The translations under genes and the position numbers were made by a program. The notes under the pieces are model-generated. The model was not told where the DNA came from. It worked only from the letters and a program-made list of their open reading frames with translations, and ran no database searches. A stretch of 64,000 nucleotides of DNA from positions 139,154,734 through 139,218,733 of the forward strand of contig CM057462.1 in the NCBI GenBank assembly GCA_030035585.1. The letters are read 5' to 3'. The stretch comes from Dugong dugon (taxonomy: Eukaryota; Chordata; Mammalia; Sirenia; Dugongidae). Positions 10,836 through 20,654 of the stretch are shown here, in pieces (the stretch's first letter is position 1; each line of letters opens with the position of its first letter).

Positions 10836-11537
10836 AAAATTGTACGTTTTCGGAAAAAAGGGAATGTGAAGGAGGATCAACACAGAATGCATCTTGCTGA
10901 TGAGGGTGGATTATGGCGGAGAGGCATCCAGCTTTTACAGCAGCGATAACACAGATCCTGAATTTAGTGCCTTGGTGCAGAATGCTAGGCTTGAGTTCAG
11001 CAGTGGTGGTATTGTGCCTGATAACAACTCAGTAGTGTGATTTTGTTATTTTTTTCCTACCTTCAGAGTCTCTGAGGCTGATTCTCTGGCCCTTCCTGAG
11101 ATTCTGTGAGCTCTCTAATTTTCTTTAATCAATTCTTTTCTTCTTAAATAAAATAGAATAGCTGCTGGTTTTTTTTATTAAGAACTTAAGAGTGATACAG
11201 AATTTGGTAACAAAGAGTGGTTGCAAACAACAGATCATCAAGGAAATGGTTATCTGTCTAGGTTGGACGACAAGGCAGAGAGGGGCTAGATAATGCCAGA
11301 GTTCTTAGCCCTATCAGGTTTCTCTTTCATCAAAAACAATTGCCACCTATGGTTGTCTGAAATGATGTAACCACTAAAGGCAAGGCTTTGGAGGACCAGC
11401 TAACCCCTAAAATTGAACAGTATGAAGGGCATGTAGATGCTAAGACAATGGAGACAATGTCTGACTATGTTGCAGAGTTTAAAGAAAGAATAACGTTGCG
11501 CAAAGCACTAAATTCTCAGTCAAGTCATGGTCAGACA
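10836..11537. other. Pre-insertion flank of the full-length L1
   Basis: Unrecognised sequence that resumes at 20655 on the other side of the L1. An 82-codon open frame (from ATG 11388) runs into the poly-T of the L1, so its C-terminus is an artefact of the insertion. No gene identified. Confidence 0.5.
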
Positions 11538-11551
11538 TCAAGCTACTTTCT
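11538..11551. repeat. L1 target-site duplication, left copy
   Basis: TCAAGCTACTTTCT, identical to 20641-20654. It marks the 3' (poly-A) junction of the L1 at 11552-20640. Confidence 0.97.
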
Positions 11552-11582
11552 TTTTTTTTTTTTTTTTTTTCACCAATGTCCT

Positions 11583-11607
11583 CAACTTTATTTATTTATT
11601 TATTTTT
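11583..11607 (-). terminator. L1 polyadenylation signals
   Basis: The plus strand has repeated TTTATT, giving three or more overlapping AATAAA hexamers on the L1 sense strand, 13-35 bases before the poly-A tract at 11551-11570. That is the normal spacing for a poly(A) signal. Confidence 0.85.
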
Positions 11608-12045
11608 TAATATATATTTTATTGTACTTCAGGTGAAAGCTTACAGAGCAAATAGTTTCTCATGAAATAGTAGTACACATGTTGTTTTTTGACATTGGTT
11701 AACAACCCCACAACGTATTAAGCCTCTAAATTCTCAACCTTTTTTTTTGATGAAAATTACAGATGGCCAAAGATACACCGTTTCAAAAATTTCTACATTC
11801 ACAGTTCAGTGACAGTGACTACGCTCTTCCAACTGTGCTGTTATTCTCACTTAAGATGAAGGCTTACAGAACAAAATAGTTTTTCATTTAACAGTTACTA
11901 CACATGTTGCCCTATGACCATGGTTAACAATCTCACAGCACATCAAGAATATCCTTACTCCACCTTGTGTTCCCTATCACCAGGGGGCTTCCTTGTCCCC
12001 TTCTGTCTTCTGGACCTTGTCAGTGGACTATTGCACCTCTTTACT

Positions 12046-12088
12046 CTCATTTGTTTATTTATTTATTTATTTATTTTTATTTTATTTA
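12046..12088. repeat. (TTTA)n microsatellite inside L1 3' UTR
   Basis: Repeated TTTA/ATTT units between the second and third 3' UTR modules, passing into an impure T/A tract. Confidence 0.9.
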
Positions 12089-12496
12089 AACACCATTTCA
12101 AAACTTTTTACTTACACATTTAAGTGATATTGACTATGCTCTTCCAATTGTGCTGCCATTCTCGCCCAAGATGAAGGCTTACAGGACAAAACAGCCTCCC
12201 ATTTAGTAGTTACTACAAATGTTGCCCTATAGCAGTGGTCAACAATCTCACAATACATTGACAGTGTCCTTATTCAATTTGTGTTCCTTATCATCAGTTT
12301 CCTACTCTCCCTCTGCCTTCTGGCCCTTGTCACCGGACTCCTGTACATCGTTAGTCCCATTTAGTTTTACTGGGGTGTCCATTCCCAGGCTTAACATCGA
12401 ACCTTGAAGGTAACTTCACCTCTGAGCTGAAAGGGTGTCTGGGGGCCACACTCTCGAGGTTTCTCTAGTATTCTTTAGGCCAGTATATCTGGTCTT

Positions 12497-12524
12497 CTTT
12501 TTTTTTTTTTTTTTTTTTTTTTTT
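12497..12524. repeat. T28 tract inside L1 3' UTR
   Basis: 28 T residues in the plus strand, i.e. an internal oligo(A) on the L1 sense strand, about 950 bases from the real tail. It lies just beyond the module series, next to the conserved TCTGGTCTTC. Confidence 0.9.
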
Positions 12525-13103
12525 GGGAGTTAAAATTATGCTCTACATCCTACTCCAGCTCTGCCCAGAACCCTCTGTTGTGATCCTGGTCAGAGGAGTC
12601 ATTGGTGGTAGCCGGGCACCATCCAGCTGTACTGGGCTCAGTCCCGTGGAGGCCTTGGTAGCTGTGGACCATTAGTCCTTCGGACTAATCTTTTCCTTGT
12701 ATCCTGTTCTCTTCGTTCTCCCTTGTTCCCAAAGGGATGAGATCAGTGGAGTATCTTAGATGGCCGCTTATAGGCTTTTAAGACCCCAGACACTACTCAC
12801 CAAGGTAGAATGTAGAGCATTATCTTTATAAGTAGTGTCATGCCAATTGAGCTAGATGTTCCCCGAGATCATGGTCCCCAGAGCCCTCCGTCCAACAACT
12901 CAGTCCCTCGGGGGTTTGGATGTGTCTATAGGGCCTCCATGACCTTTCCTTGTGCAGGTTGTGTTAGTTTCCACTGTACTATGTACTATCTCATCTCTCA
13001 CCCAAGTTACTACTTACCTATTACCTATTTAGTATTCCCCCCCCCCATCCCTGCTAACCAACAAGGATTGTTACATTTTGCATGTGAATTTTTTCATGGG
13101 TTT

Positions 13104-16100
13104 TTACAATAGAGGTCTCATACAATATTTGTCCTTTTGTGATTGACTTATTTCACTCAGCATGATGTCCTCCACTTTCATCCACGTTATGAGATGGTTC
13201 ACCGATTCATTGTTCTTTCTCGTTGCATAGTACTCCATTGTGTGTATGTACCATAGTTTGTGTATCCATTCGTCTGTTGATGGACATCGAGGTTGTTTCC
13301 ATCGTTTTGCTATTGTGAATAATGCTGCCATGAACATAGGTGTGCATATGTCTATTTGAGTGATGACTCTTATTTCTCTAGGATATATTCCTAGGAGTGG
13401 GATTGCTGGATCGAATGGTACGTCTATTTCTAGCTTTCTGAGGAAATGCCATATCATTTTCCAAAATGGCTGTATCATTTTGCATTCCCACCAGCAGTGT
13501 ATAAGAGTTCCCGTCTCCCCACAGCCCCTCCAACATTTGTTATTTCCAGTGTTTTTGATTCGTGCCAGTAATGCCGGGGTGAGATGGTATCTCATTGTGG
13601 TTTTAATTTGCATTTCTCTAATGGCTAGTGATTGCGAGCATTTCCTCATGTGTCTGTTGGCCATTTGAATGTCTTCCTTGGTGAAGTGTCTGTTCATTTC
13701 CTTTGCTCATTTTTTGATAGGATTGGTTGTCTTTTTGTTGTAGAGGTGTTGGATTTTCTTGTAGATTATGGAGATTAGACCTTTGTCTGACTTGTACTGT
13801 CAAAAAATTTTTTCCCAGTCTGTAGGTTCTCTTTTAACTCTTTTGGTGAAATCTTTTGAAGAGCATAGATGTTTGATTTTTAGAAGATCCCAATTATCTA
13901 GTTTATCTGTTGGGTTTTTTGTGTTGATGTTTATGGTTTGTATCCTGTTAATGCCATGTATTAAGGTCGGAAGTGTTGGTCCTACTTTTTCTTCTATGAA
14001 TTTTATAGTTTGAGGCTTTATATTCAGGTCTTTGATCCATTTTGAAGTAGTTTTTGTATATGGTGTGAGGTATGGGTCCTCTTTCATTTTTCTACAAATG
14101 GATATCCAGTTTTGCCAGCACCATTTGTTAAAAAGACTGTCTTTTCCCCATTTGATGTATTTTGGGCCCTTGTCAAAGATCAGGTGACCGTAGGTGGATG
14201 GATTTACATCTGCGTTCTCAATTCTGTTCCATTGGTCAATGTCTCTGTTGTTGTACCAGTACCAGGCTGTTTTGAGTACTGTAGCTGTATAGTAGGTTCT
14301 CAAGTCAGGTAGTGTGAGTCCTCCAACTTTATTCTTCTTCTTCAGTAGTGCTTTACTTATTCGGGGTTTCTTCCCTTTCCATATAAAGTTAATAATTAGT
14401 TTTTCCATCTCTTTGAAGAATGTTGTTGGTATTTGTATCGGAATTGCATTGTATTTGTAGATTGCTTTAGGTAGAATTGCCATTTTCACAATGTTGAGTC
14501 TGCCTATCCATGAGCATGGTAAGTTTTTCCATTTATGTAGATCCCTTTGGGTTTCATGCAGCAGTGTTTTGTAGTTTTCTTTGTATAGGTCTTTTATATT
14601 CCTGGTCAGATTTATTCCTAAGTATTTTATCTTTTTAGGGGCTATTGAAAATGGTATTGATTTCCTGATCTCCTTTTCATCGTTCTCTTTACTGGTGTAT
14701 AGGAATCCAACTGATTTTTGAACGTTTATCTTGTATCCTGCTACTCTGCTGAATCTTTCTATTACTTCCAGTAAATTTCTCGTGGAGTCTTTAGGGTTTT
14801 CTATGTATAGTATCATATCATCTGCAAACAGGGAGAGTTTAACTTCTTCATTACCAATTTGGATGCCCTTTATTTCTTTCTCTTGCCTTACTGCTCTAGC
14901 TAGAACTTCCAGCACAGTGTTAAATAGGAGTGGTGATAAAGGGCATCCTTGTCTTGTTCCTGTTTTCAGGGGGAATGTTTTCAGCCTCTCTCCATTAAGA
15001 ATGATGTTGGCTGTTGGTTTTGCATAGATGCCCTTTATTATGTTGAGAAATTTCCCTTCTATACCTATTTTATTGAGAGCTTTTATCAGGAATGGGTGTT
15101 GGACTTTGTCAAATGCCTTTTCTGCATCAATTGAGATAATCATGTTATTTTTTTCTTTCCTTTTATTTATGTGGTGGATTACGTTGATGGATTTTCTAAT
15201 GTTAAACCATCCTTGCATACCTGGTATGAATCCTACTTGGTCGTGGTGTATTATTTTTTTGATATGATGCTGAATTCTATTGGCTAGAATTTTGTTCAGA
15301 ATTTTTGCATCTATATTCATGAGAGATATTGGTCTGTAATTTTCTTTTTTTGTGATGTCTTTGCCTGGTTTTGGTATCAGCGTTATGCTGGCTTCATAGA
15401 ATGAATTTGGAAGTGTTGCTTCCTCTTCTATGCTCTGAAATAACTTGAGTAGAACTGGTACGAGCTCTTCTGTAAATGTTTTGTAGAATTCTCCAGTGAA
15501 GCCATCTGGGCCAGGGCTTTTTTTGGTTGGGAGTTTTTTTATTACCTTTTCAATCTCTTCTCTTGTTATGGGTCTGTTCAGATTTTCAATATCACTTTGT
15601 TGTAGTTTGGGTAGGCCGTATGTTTCTAGAAATTTATCCATTTCCTCTAGGTTTTCAAATTTGTTGGAATATAGTTTTTCATAATATTGTTATAATCCTT
15701 TTTATTTCAGTTGGGTCTGTTGTAATGTCCCCCATTTCATTTCTTATTTGGGTTATTTGTGCCCTCTGCTGTTTTTCTTTTGTCAGTCTGGCCAGTGGTT
15801 TGTCGATTTTGTTGACTCTTTCAAAGAACCAACTTTTGGTTTTGTTGATTCTTTCTATTGTTTTTCTGTTCTCTATTTCATTGATTTCTGCTCTGATCTT
15901 TACTATTTCCTTTCTTCCGGTGGTTGTAGGCTTTTTTTGTTGTTCTCTTTCTATTTGTTTGAGTTCTGTAGTTAATGTTTTGATTTTGTCCCTTTCTTCT
16001 TTTTTGATATGTGCATCTATTGCTATAAATTGTCCTCTGAGGACTGCCTTTGCTGTGTCCCAAAGGTTTTGGTATGATGTGTTTTCATTTTCATTTGATT

Positions 16101-16923
16101 CTAGGAATTTTTTAATTCCATCTCTGATTTCTTCTATTACCCATTGATGTGTAAGCAGATTATTATTCAGTTTCCATGTGTTTGATTTTTTTTCCTTGCT
16201 CTTTCTAGTGTTAATTTCTACCTTGATGGCATTGTGGTCAGAGAAGATACTGTGAATTATCTCAGCATTTTGGATCTTGTTGAGGATTGCTCTGTGGCCT
16301 AAGATGTGGTCTATTCTGGAGAACGTTCCATGTGCATTGGAAAAGAATGTGTACTTTGCAGCGGTTGGATGGAGTGTTCTATATATGTCTATGAGGTCCA
16401 GTTGGCTGATTGTGTCCTTTAGGTCTTCTGTATCTTTGCTGAGTTTCTTTTTAGTTGTTCTGTCCTTTACTGAGAGTGGTGTGTTGAAGTCTCCTACTAT
16501 GATTGTGGAACTGTCAATTTCTCTTTTCAGTGCTGTTAGAGTTTTTTTTATGTATTTTGGAGCCCTGTCATTGGGTGCATAGATATTTATTATGGTTATG
16601 TCTTCATGATGGATCATCCCCTTAATCATTATATAGTGTCCTTCTTTGTCTTTTATGGTAGATTTTGTTTTAAAGTCTATTTTATCTGAGATTAGAATTG
16701 CCACTCCTGCTCTTTTTTGATAGTTGTTAGCTTGATATATTTTTTTCCAACCTTTGATTTTTAATAAATTCACATCTTTGTTTCTAAGATGTGTCTCTTG
16801 TAGACAGCAAATAGATGGATCCTGTTTTCTTATCCATTCTGCCACTCTCCGTCGCTTTATGGGTGCATTGGGTCCATTTACGTTCAGTGTAATTATTGAT
16901 AGATGTGAGTTTGTTGCTGTCAT
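13104..16923 (-). pseudogene. L1 ORF2: endonuclease / reverse transcriptase, broken in three places
   Basis: ORF2p nicks target DNA and primes reverse transcription of L1 RNA. Starting at ATG 16923, the first 414 codons are open and every endonuclease residue known from human L1 is at the same position: N14, E43, Y115, D145 and N147 (GDFNT), T192, D205 (RIDHI), D229 and H230 (FSDH). A frameshift near 15680-15700 moves the frame by one. The next 613 codons (15641-13800) contain the reverse transcriptase with [13 protein letters not shown] follows at 13800-13802, and a second at 13707-13709 where the family has Trp. The C-terminal 197 codons (13697-13104) hold the Cys-rich motif [18 protein letters not shown] (C-x3-C-x7-H-x4-C). 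The total fits a full ORF2 of about 1,270 codons. Inactive in this copy. Confidence 0.95.
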
Positions 16924-17111
16924 TTTGTAGTGCTTTTTTTTGTGATGCTGAAGTTTTCTTTGTTCTTCTTACACTCTTGTGCTGAGTTCCTTTTGTTTGT
17001 GGATTTTGTGTTCATTTCTTTTGTTTTTGTAGGTTTTGTTTTTGTTGAGACTTTATGTTTTTCGTCTTTATTTTTATGAGTTGGTTTGTTAACTTTTTTT
17101 GTGGTTACCAT
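16920..17111 (-). other. 63-codon spacer ORF ending in ATGA overlap with ORF2 start
   Basis: In the 431-base ORF1-ORF2 spacer, an ATG-initiated Lys/Thr-rich frame (begins MVTTKKVNKPTHKNK) runs to a TGA at 16920-16922. This overlaps the ORF2 ATG (16921-16923) as ATGA. Such stop-start overlaps permit termination-reinitiation in other systems. The older L1 at 1-3360 keeps the spacer length (444 bases) and the ATGACAGCA at the ORF2 start, but lacks the equivalent ATG and has stops in this frame, so selection is not shown. Low complexity makes a chance ORF plausible. Confidence 0.3.
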
Positions 17112-17354
17112 GAATTTTACCCTTATCTTTATAATTTTGAAGCAGTCTACCGTTACTTGGTATCGCCTTGCCTTCTTCTCCTTTAGAAGTTTCTATACCT
17201 ATGCCGTTTGTTCCCTCTTTCATTGTTTTGATGTTGTTGTCATCCTTTGATTGATTTCTCTGATTCCCTGTTGTATGTCTTTTGTTTTTGGAAAGTCGTC
17301 TGTAGTTCAGTTCCTAGAATGGTATCTGGTTCATGTTAACCTGCGTCCTAGGTC

Positions 17355-18404
17355 CTAGGTCCTGCCTGAGGGCTTAAGCTGTTTGTCCTCAGATCGAAGA
17401 ACTCCCTTTAATAATTCTTGTAAGTTTGGTTTGACTTTTGCATATTCCTTTAGTTTCTGTTTATCTGGAAATGACCTAATTTCACCATCAAATCTGAATG
17501 AGAGTTTTGCAGGATATGTTATTCTTGGCTGACAATTTTTTTCTTTCAAGATTTTATATATGTCATCCCATTGCCTTCTTGCCTGCATGGTTTCTGCCAA
17601 ATAATCTGAGCTTAGTCTTATTGTTTCTCCTCTGTATGTGACTTCTTGTTTTTCACGAGCTGCTCTCAGGATTCTTTGTTTGTCTTTAGTTTTAGCAAGT
17701 GTGAATATGATAAGTCTTGGTGATTTTCTTTTGGGGTCTCTTCTATATGGGGTTCATTGAGCTTCTTCGATGACCAGCTTTTCATCTTTCATGATATTGG
17801 GAAAGTTTTCTGTCAGCAGTTCCTCAATGATCCTCTCTGTGTTTTCTGTTTTCTCCCCCTGTTCTTGTATGCCAATCACTCGTAAGTTGTTGCTTTTAAT
17901 TGTGTCTCACATAACTCTCAGGGTCTCTTCATTTTTCTTTGTTCTTTTTTCTGAGTTTTCCTGAAACAGAGTTGTATCCAAGTGTTTGTCTTCAGTTCCA
18001 CTGATCCTGTCTTCCATGGTTTCAAATCTACTTCTCAGCCCTTCTATGACACCGTCCATTTCTGAAATCTTGTTGTTTATCTTTTGGATTTCTAATTGTT
18101 GTTTTTGTATAATTTCGAGTTGTGAATTTATTTTGGCATTTTGTTCTTGCATCATCTTCCTGAATTTTTCCAATTTTTTGTCTGTATTTTCCATAAATTT
18201 GTCTATTTTTTCCTCATGTTTGTCAGCTTTTTGCCTCAGTTTTTGAAAAATTCTGAGTATTAGTGATTTGAGTTCCGTATCAGGTACTTCTAGCGCATTT
18301 TCTTCCACAGGAGAGTTATCTGGTGTTTTAATTTGGACGCCTATTGGAGCCGTCTTGTCTTGTTTTTGTAAATGTTTTGATATTGTTTGCTGTTTTCGGG
18401 GCAT
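17355..18404 (-). pseudogene. L1 ORF1: RNA-binding chaperone, two premature stops
   Basis: ORF1p forms trimers that coat L1 RNA. The frame runs from ATG 18404 (MPRKQQTISK) to TAG 17355, 349 codons, close to the 338 of human ORF1p. Residues about 50-150 form a heptad-rich, Lys/Glu-rich coiled coil. An RRM-like middle follows, and the C-terminal domain has ARRQWDDIYKILKEKNCQPR. Two TGA codons interrupt the same frame, at 17907-17909 (expected Trp, in VM-W-D) and 17754-17756 (expected Arg, CGA to TGA). No frameshift is seen. Codons between the stops read sensibly, so the damage is recent. It lies 431 bases upstream of ORF2, far more than the 63 bases in human L1. Confidence 0.93.
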
Positions 18405-20640
18405 TCAGTAGATATTTCTCTCGTTTATTGATTGTAGATTTTTTTTTTTTTTTCGTTCTTGTGGTACAGCTGGGCAGATCTAGTTGAGGAGGAGCCACTG
18501 GGATGGGTTGCTTGTGGCACTCACCGCCGCCACCAGGACGGTCGGTAGTCAGTGCTGGGCAGGTTCCAATAGGGCGTGCCTGCACCGCTTGGTGACGTGA
18601 TGTCTAGTGCACGGTGCAGGTAGGTAGGGTGCAGCGGGAAGATGGTTATGTGTGAAGCTAAGCTGGATATGGGAGAGAGGAGAGAGGAGCAGGAGCAAAA
18701 AGCATACAAACATAAAAGAATGCTAGGGGAGCTTGTCGTTGGAATGTACAGATGAGAGACTATGGGATGGAGGAAACCAGAAGGGGGAAGAGAAAGAAAA
18801 GGAAAGAATGACCAGATAAAAATCAGAAAAGTTAAAGAACTGCAAAGTTCCCAGGGATCCCACCGATGCAGCTATGAGGTCTCGGGGAGTCGGTCTCAAT
18901 TTTCACAGCTCAGCCTGGCCAGAAGGTACAGAGGCATACATCGCCTGGTATTCACTGATCAGAAAGAGAAGGAAGAGATAGAGAGACGAGAAATTAAGCA
19001 ATGAAGAAAGACAAAAGGGAAAAAGAGGTAAAAGATGACAAAACTAATCAAAAAAGGAAGAAAAATAAAATTGAGGAAAAAAAAAAAAAAAAGGGCAACA
19101 CCAGCAGTCAGTGCCTACAAATGGGACCCAGAGAGCCCCCACTCAGGGGCGCGAATTCCAAGAAGCCGGTAGTCTCGGGGTTAAGTGACCGTGGCCACGG
19201 GGAGCAGAGGGGCCAACGAACAAAGGCCCCAGGATCTCACCCGCGCGGGAACCCAGACCTGGAAACAGCCACACGCCCGAACGCAGCCCTACAGCCCCGC
19301 AGGAGAGAGCAGAGACGGCACTCGGAACCAGGCACTCAGGCAAAAGGAGGGGGAGGCGGCAGAAAAAGGCTCACTAGCGGCCAGCAAATGGCTCCCAGAA
19401 AGCCCCCAGCCCGGGCGCACGGACTCCAAGCACCAGCGCCCCCCAGCTCAGGGACTCCGGCCATGGAAAGCAGAGGGGCGAACGAACAAAGGCCCCGGGA
19501 TCCCACCCACGCGGGAGCCCAGACCTAGAAACAGCCACACGCCCGCACGCAGCCCTACAGCCCCGTAGGAGAGAGCAGAGACAGCACTCGGAACCAGGTA
19601 CCCAGGCAAAAGGAGGGGGAGGCGGCAGAAAAAGTTTCGCTAGGTGCCAGCAAACGGCTCCCAGAAAGCCTCCAGCCCGGGCGCGCGGAGTCCAAGCACC
19701 GGCGCCCCCCAGCTCAGGGACTCCGGCCACGGAAAGCAGAGGGGCGAACAAACAAAGGCCCCGGGATCCCACCCACGCGGGAGCCCAGACCTAGAAACAG
19801 CCACACGCCCGCATGCAGCCCTACAGCCCCACAGGAGAGAGCAGAGACGGCACTCGGAACCAGGCACCCAGGCAAAAGGAGGGGGAGGCGGCAGGAAAAG
19901 CTTCGCTAGGTGCCAGCAATCGGCTCCCAGAAAGCCTCCAGCCCGGGCGCGCAGAATCCAAGCACCGGCGCCCCCCTGCTCAGGGACTCCGGCCACGGAA
20001 AGCAGAGGGGCGAACGAACAAAGGCCCCGGGATCCCACCCACGCGGGAGCCCAGACCTAGAAACAGCCACACGCCCGCACGCAGCCATACAGCCCCACAG
20101 GAGAGAACAGAGACAGCACTCGGAACCAGGCACCCAGGCAAAAGGAGGGGGAGGCGGCAGAAAAAGGTTCGCTAGGTGCCAGCAAACGGCTCCCAGAAAG
20201 CCGCCAGCCCAGGCGCGCGGAATCCAAGCACCAGCACCCCCCAGCCCAGGGACCCTGGCCACGGAAAGCAGGGGATCCCCAGCTGAGGCGGAGAGGGGTG
20301 GGTGGTGGGAGAGCGCGCACCGCAGTTTACCGGTCGTTCTGTCTCCGACCAGATGCTCTGCAAGGCTGCTCTCTCGTTTGCTGGTCTCCAATAGGAATCC
20401 AAGATGGTGGATCCGCGCTGCGTTAGCTGGTAAGGAATCTCTGCCTGAGTCTCTCCTCGTTCTCCGTTCTCTTTTAGTATTCTCACTCCGTTTGGTGTTT
20501 GGCTGAGTTCTTTATCTCTTCATTTGGTGTTCTAGGGTTTCAGGATTGTTGATTCTCTGTTAGGCTTAGTTTTTCGGATCTTTGCTATGGAGGGACGGCG
20601 TGGTGTTTCTGCCTAGAGCGCCATCTTGCCCCTCCCTCTC
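18405..20640 (-). promoter_or_regulatory. L1 5' UTR and internal promoter region
   Basis: 2.2 kb from the L1 5' end to ORF1. The first 360 bases (20640-20280) are unique, then comes the monomer array (20270-19108), a purine-rich plus-strand stretch (A16 at 19077-19092) and a further unique segment. CGCCATCTT at 20619-20627 is an exact YY1-type AAGATGGCG on the sense strand, 14-22 bases from the 5' end, where human L1 also has one. Each monomer holds GGGGGAGGCGGC on the plus strand, a possible Sp1/KLF-type GC box. High CpG content suggests methylation control (inference). Confidence 0.8.
19108..20270 (-). repeat. 266-bp tandem monomer array in L1 5' UTR, 4.4 copies
   Basis: The anchor GAAACAGCCACACGCCCG starts at 19262, 19528, 19794 and 20060, exactly 266 bases apart each time. 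Other anchors (CAAAAGGAGGGGGAGGCGGC; AGGCCCCGGGATCC variants) keep the same spacing. The copy nearest ORF1 is the most diverged and the outer ones are nearly identical. The array resembles in design the promoter monomers of mouse L1, but the sequence is not one I recognise. Confidence 0.95.
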
Positions 20641-20654
20641 TCAAGCTACTTTCT
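20641..20654. repeat. L1 target-site duplication, right copy
   Basis: TCAAGCTACTTTCT, identical to 11538-11551. It borders the L1 5' end (GAGAGGGAGGGGCAAGATGG on the minus strand). Confidence 0.97.

Larger units (their letters stand above)
11571..13103 (-). other. L1 3' UTR with three copies of one module
   Basis: The 3' UTR is 1.5 kb. A module recognised by GAAGGCTTACAGAACAAAA, TAGTTACTACA and GGTTAACAATCTCACA (plus-strand readings) appears at about 11632-11735 (partial), 11799-12050 and 12115-12365. The last two copies are offset by about 315 bases. T-runs at 11740-11749 and 12497-12524 (A-rich on the sense strand) separate or follow modules. A C9 run at 13038-13046 (G9 in sense) matches the G-rich tract often found in mammalian L1 3' UTRs. 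Confidence 0.85.
11552..20640 (-). mobile_element. Full-length L1 LINE, about 9.1 kb
   Basis: Complete L1 on the minus strand. In sense order: YY1-like site at the very 5' end, about 360 bases of unique 5' UTR, 4.4 tandem 266-bp monomers, a further 5' UTR segment, ORF1 (18404-17355), a 431-base spacer, ORF2 (16923-13104), a 1.5-kb 3' UTR and a poly-A tail (T run 11551-11570). Flanks carry an exact 14-bp target-site duplication. The length exceeds the 6-7.5 kb known for most mammalian L1s because of the monomers, the long spacer and the extended 3' UTR. Two nonsense codons in ORF1, and one frameshift and two nonsense codons in ORF2, make it inactive, though the TSD is undiverged, so it is comparatively young. 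Confidence 0.98.

Noticed and set aside
15527-16147. 206-codon plus-strand frame rich in Phe/Ser/Leu
   Set aside because: Lies exactly antisense to L1 ORF2. The hydrophobic composition is the mirror image of A-rich L1 sense codons.
19001-20506. Plus-strand open frames of 120-198 codons, Pro/Arg/Gly-rich, across the monomer array
   Set aside because: They result from GC-rich, stop-poor monomers. The 266-base period is not a multiple of three, so repeats are read in all frames. At least the frames starting at 19644 and 19910 begin with GTG, not ATG. An ORF0-like antisense peptide cannot be claimed without expression data.
19108-20640. CpG-rich block as a host-gene CpG island promoter
   Set aside because: It belongs to the L1 5' UTR, bounded by the L1 5' end and TSD. 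No host exon is adjacent.
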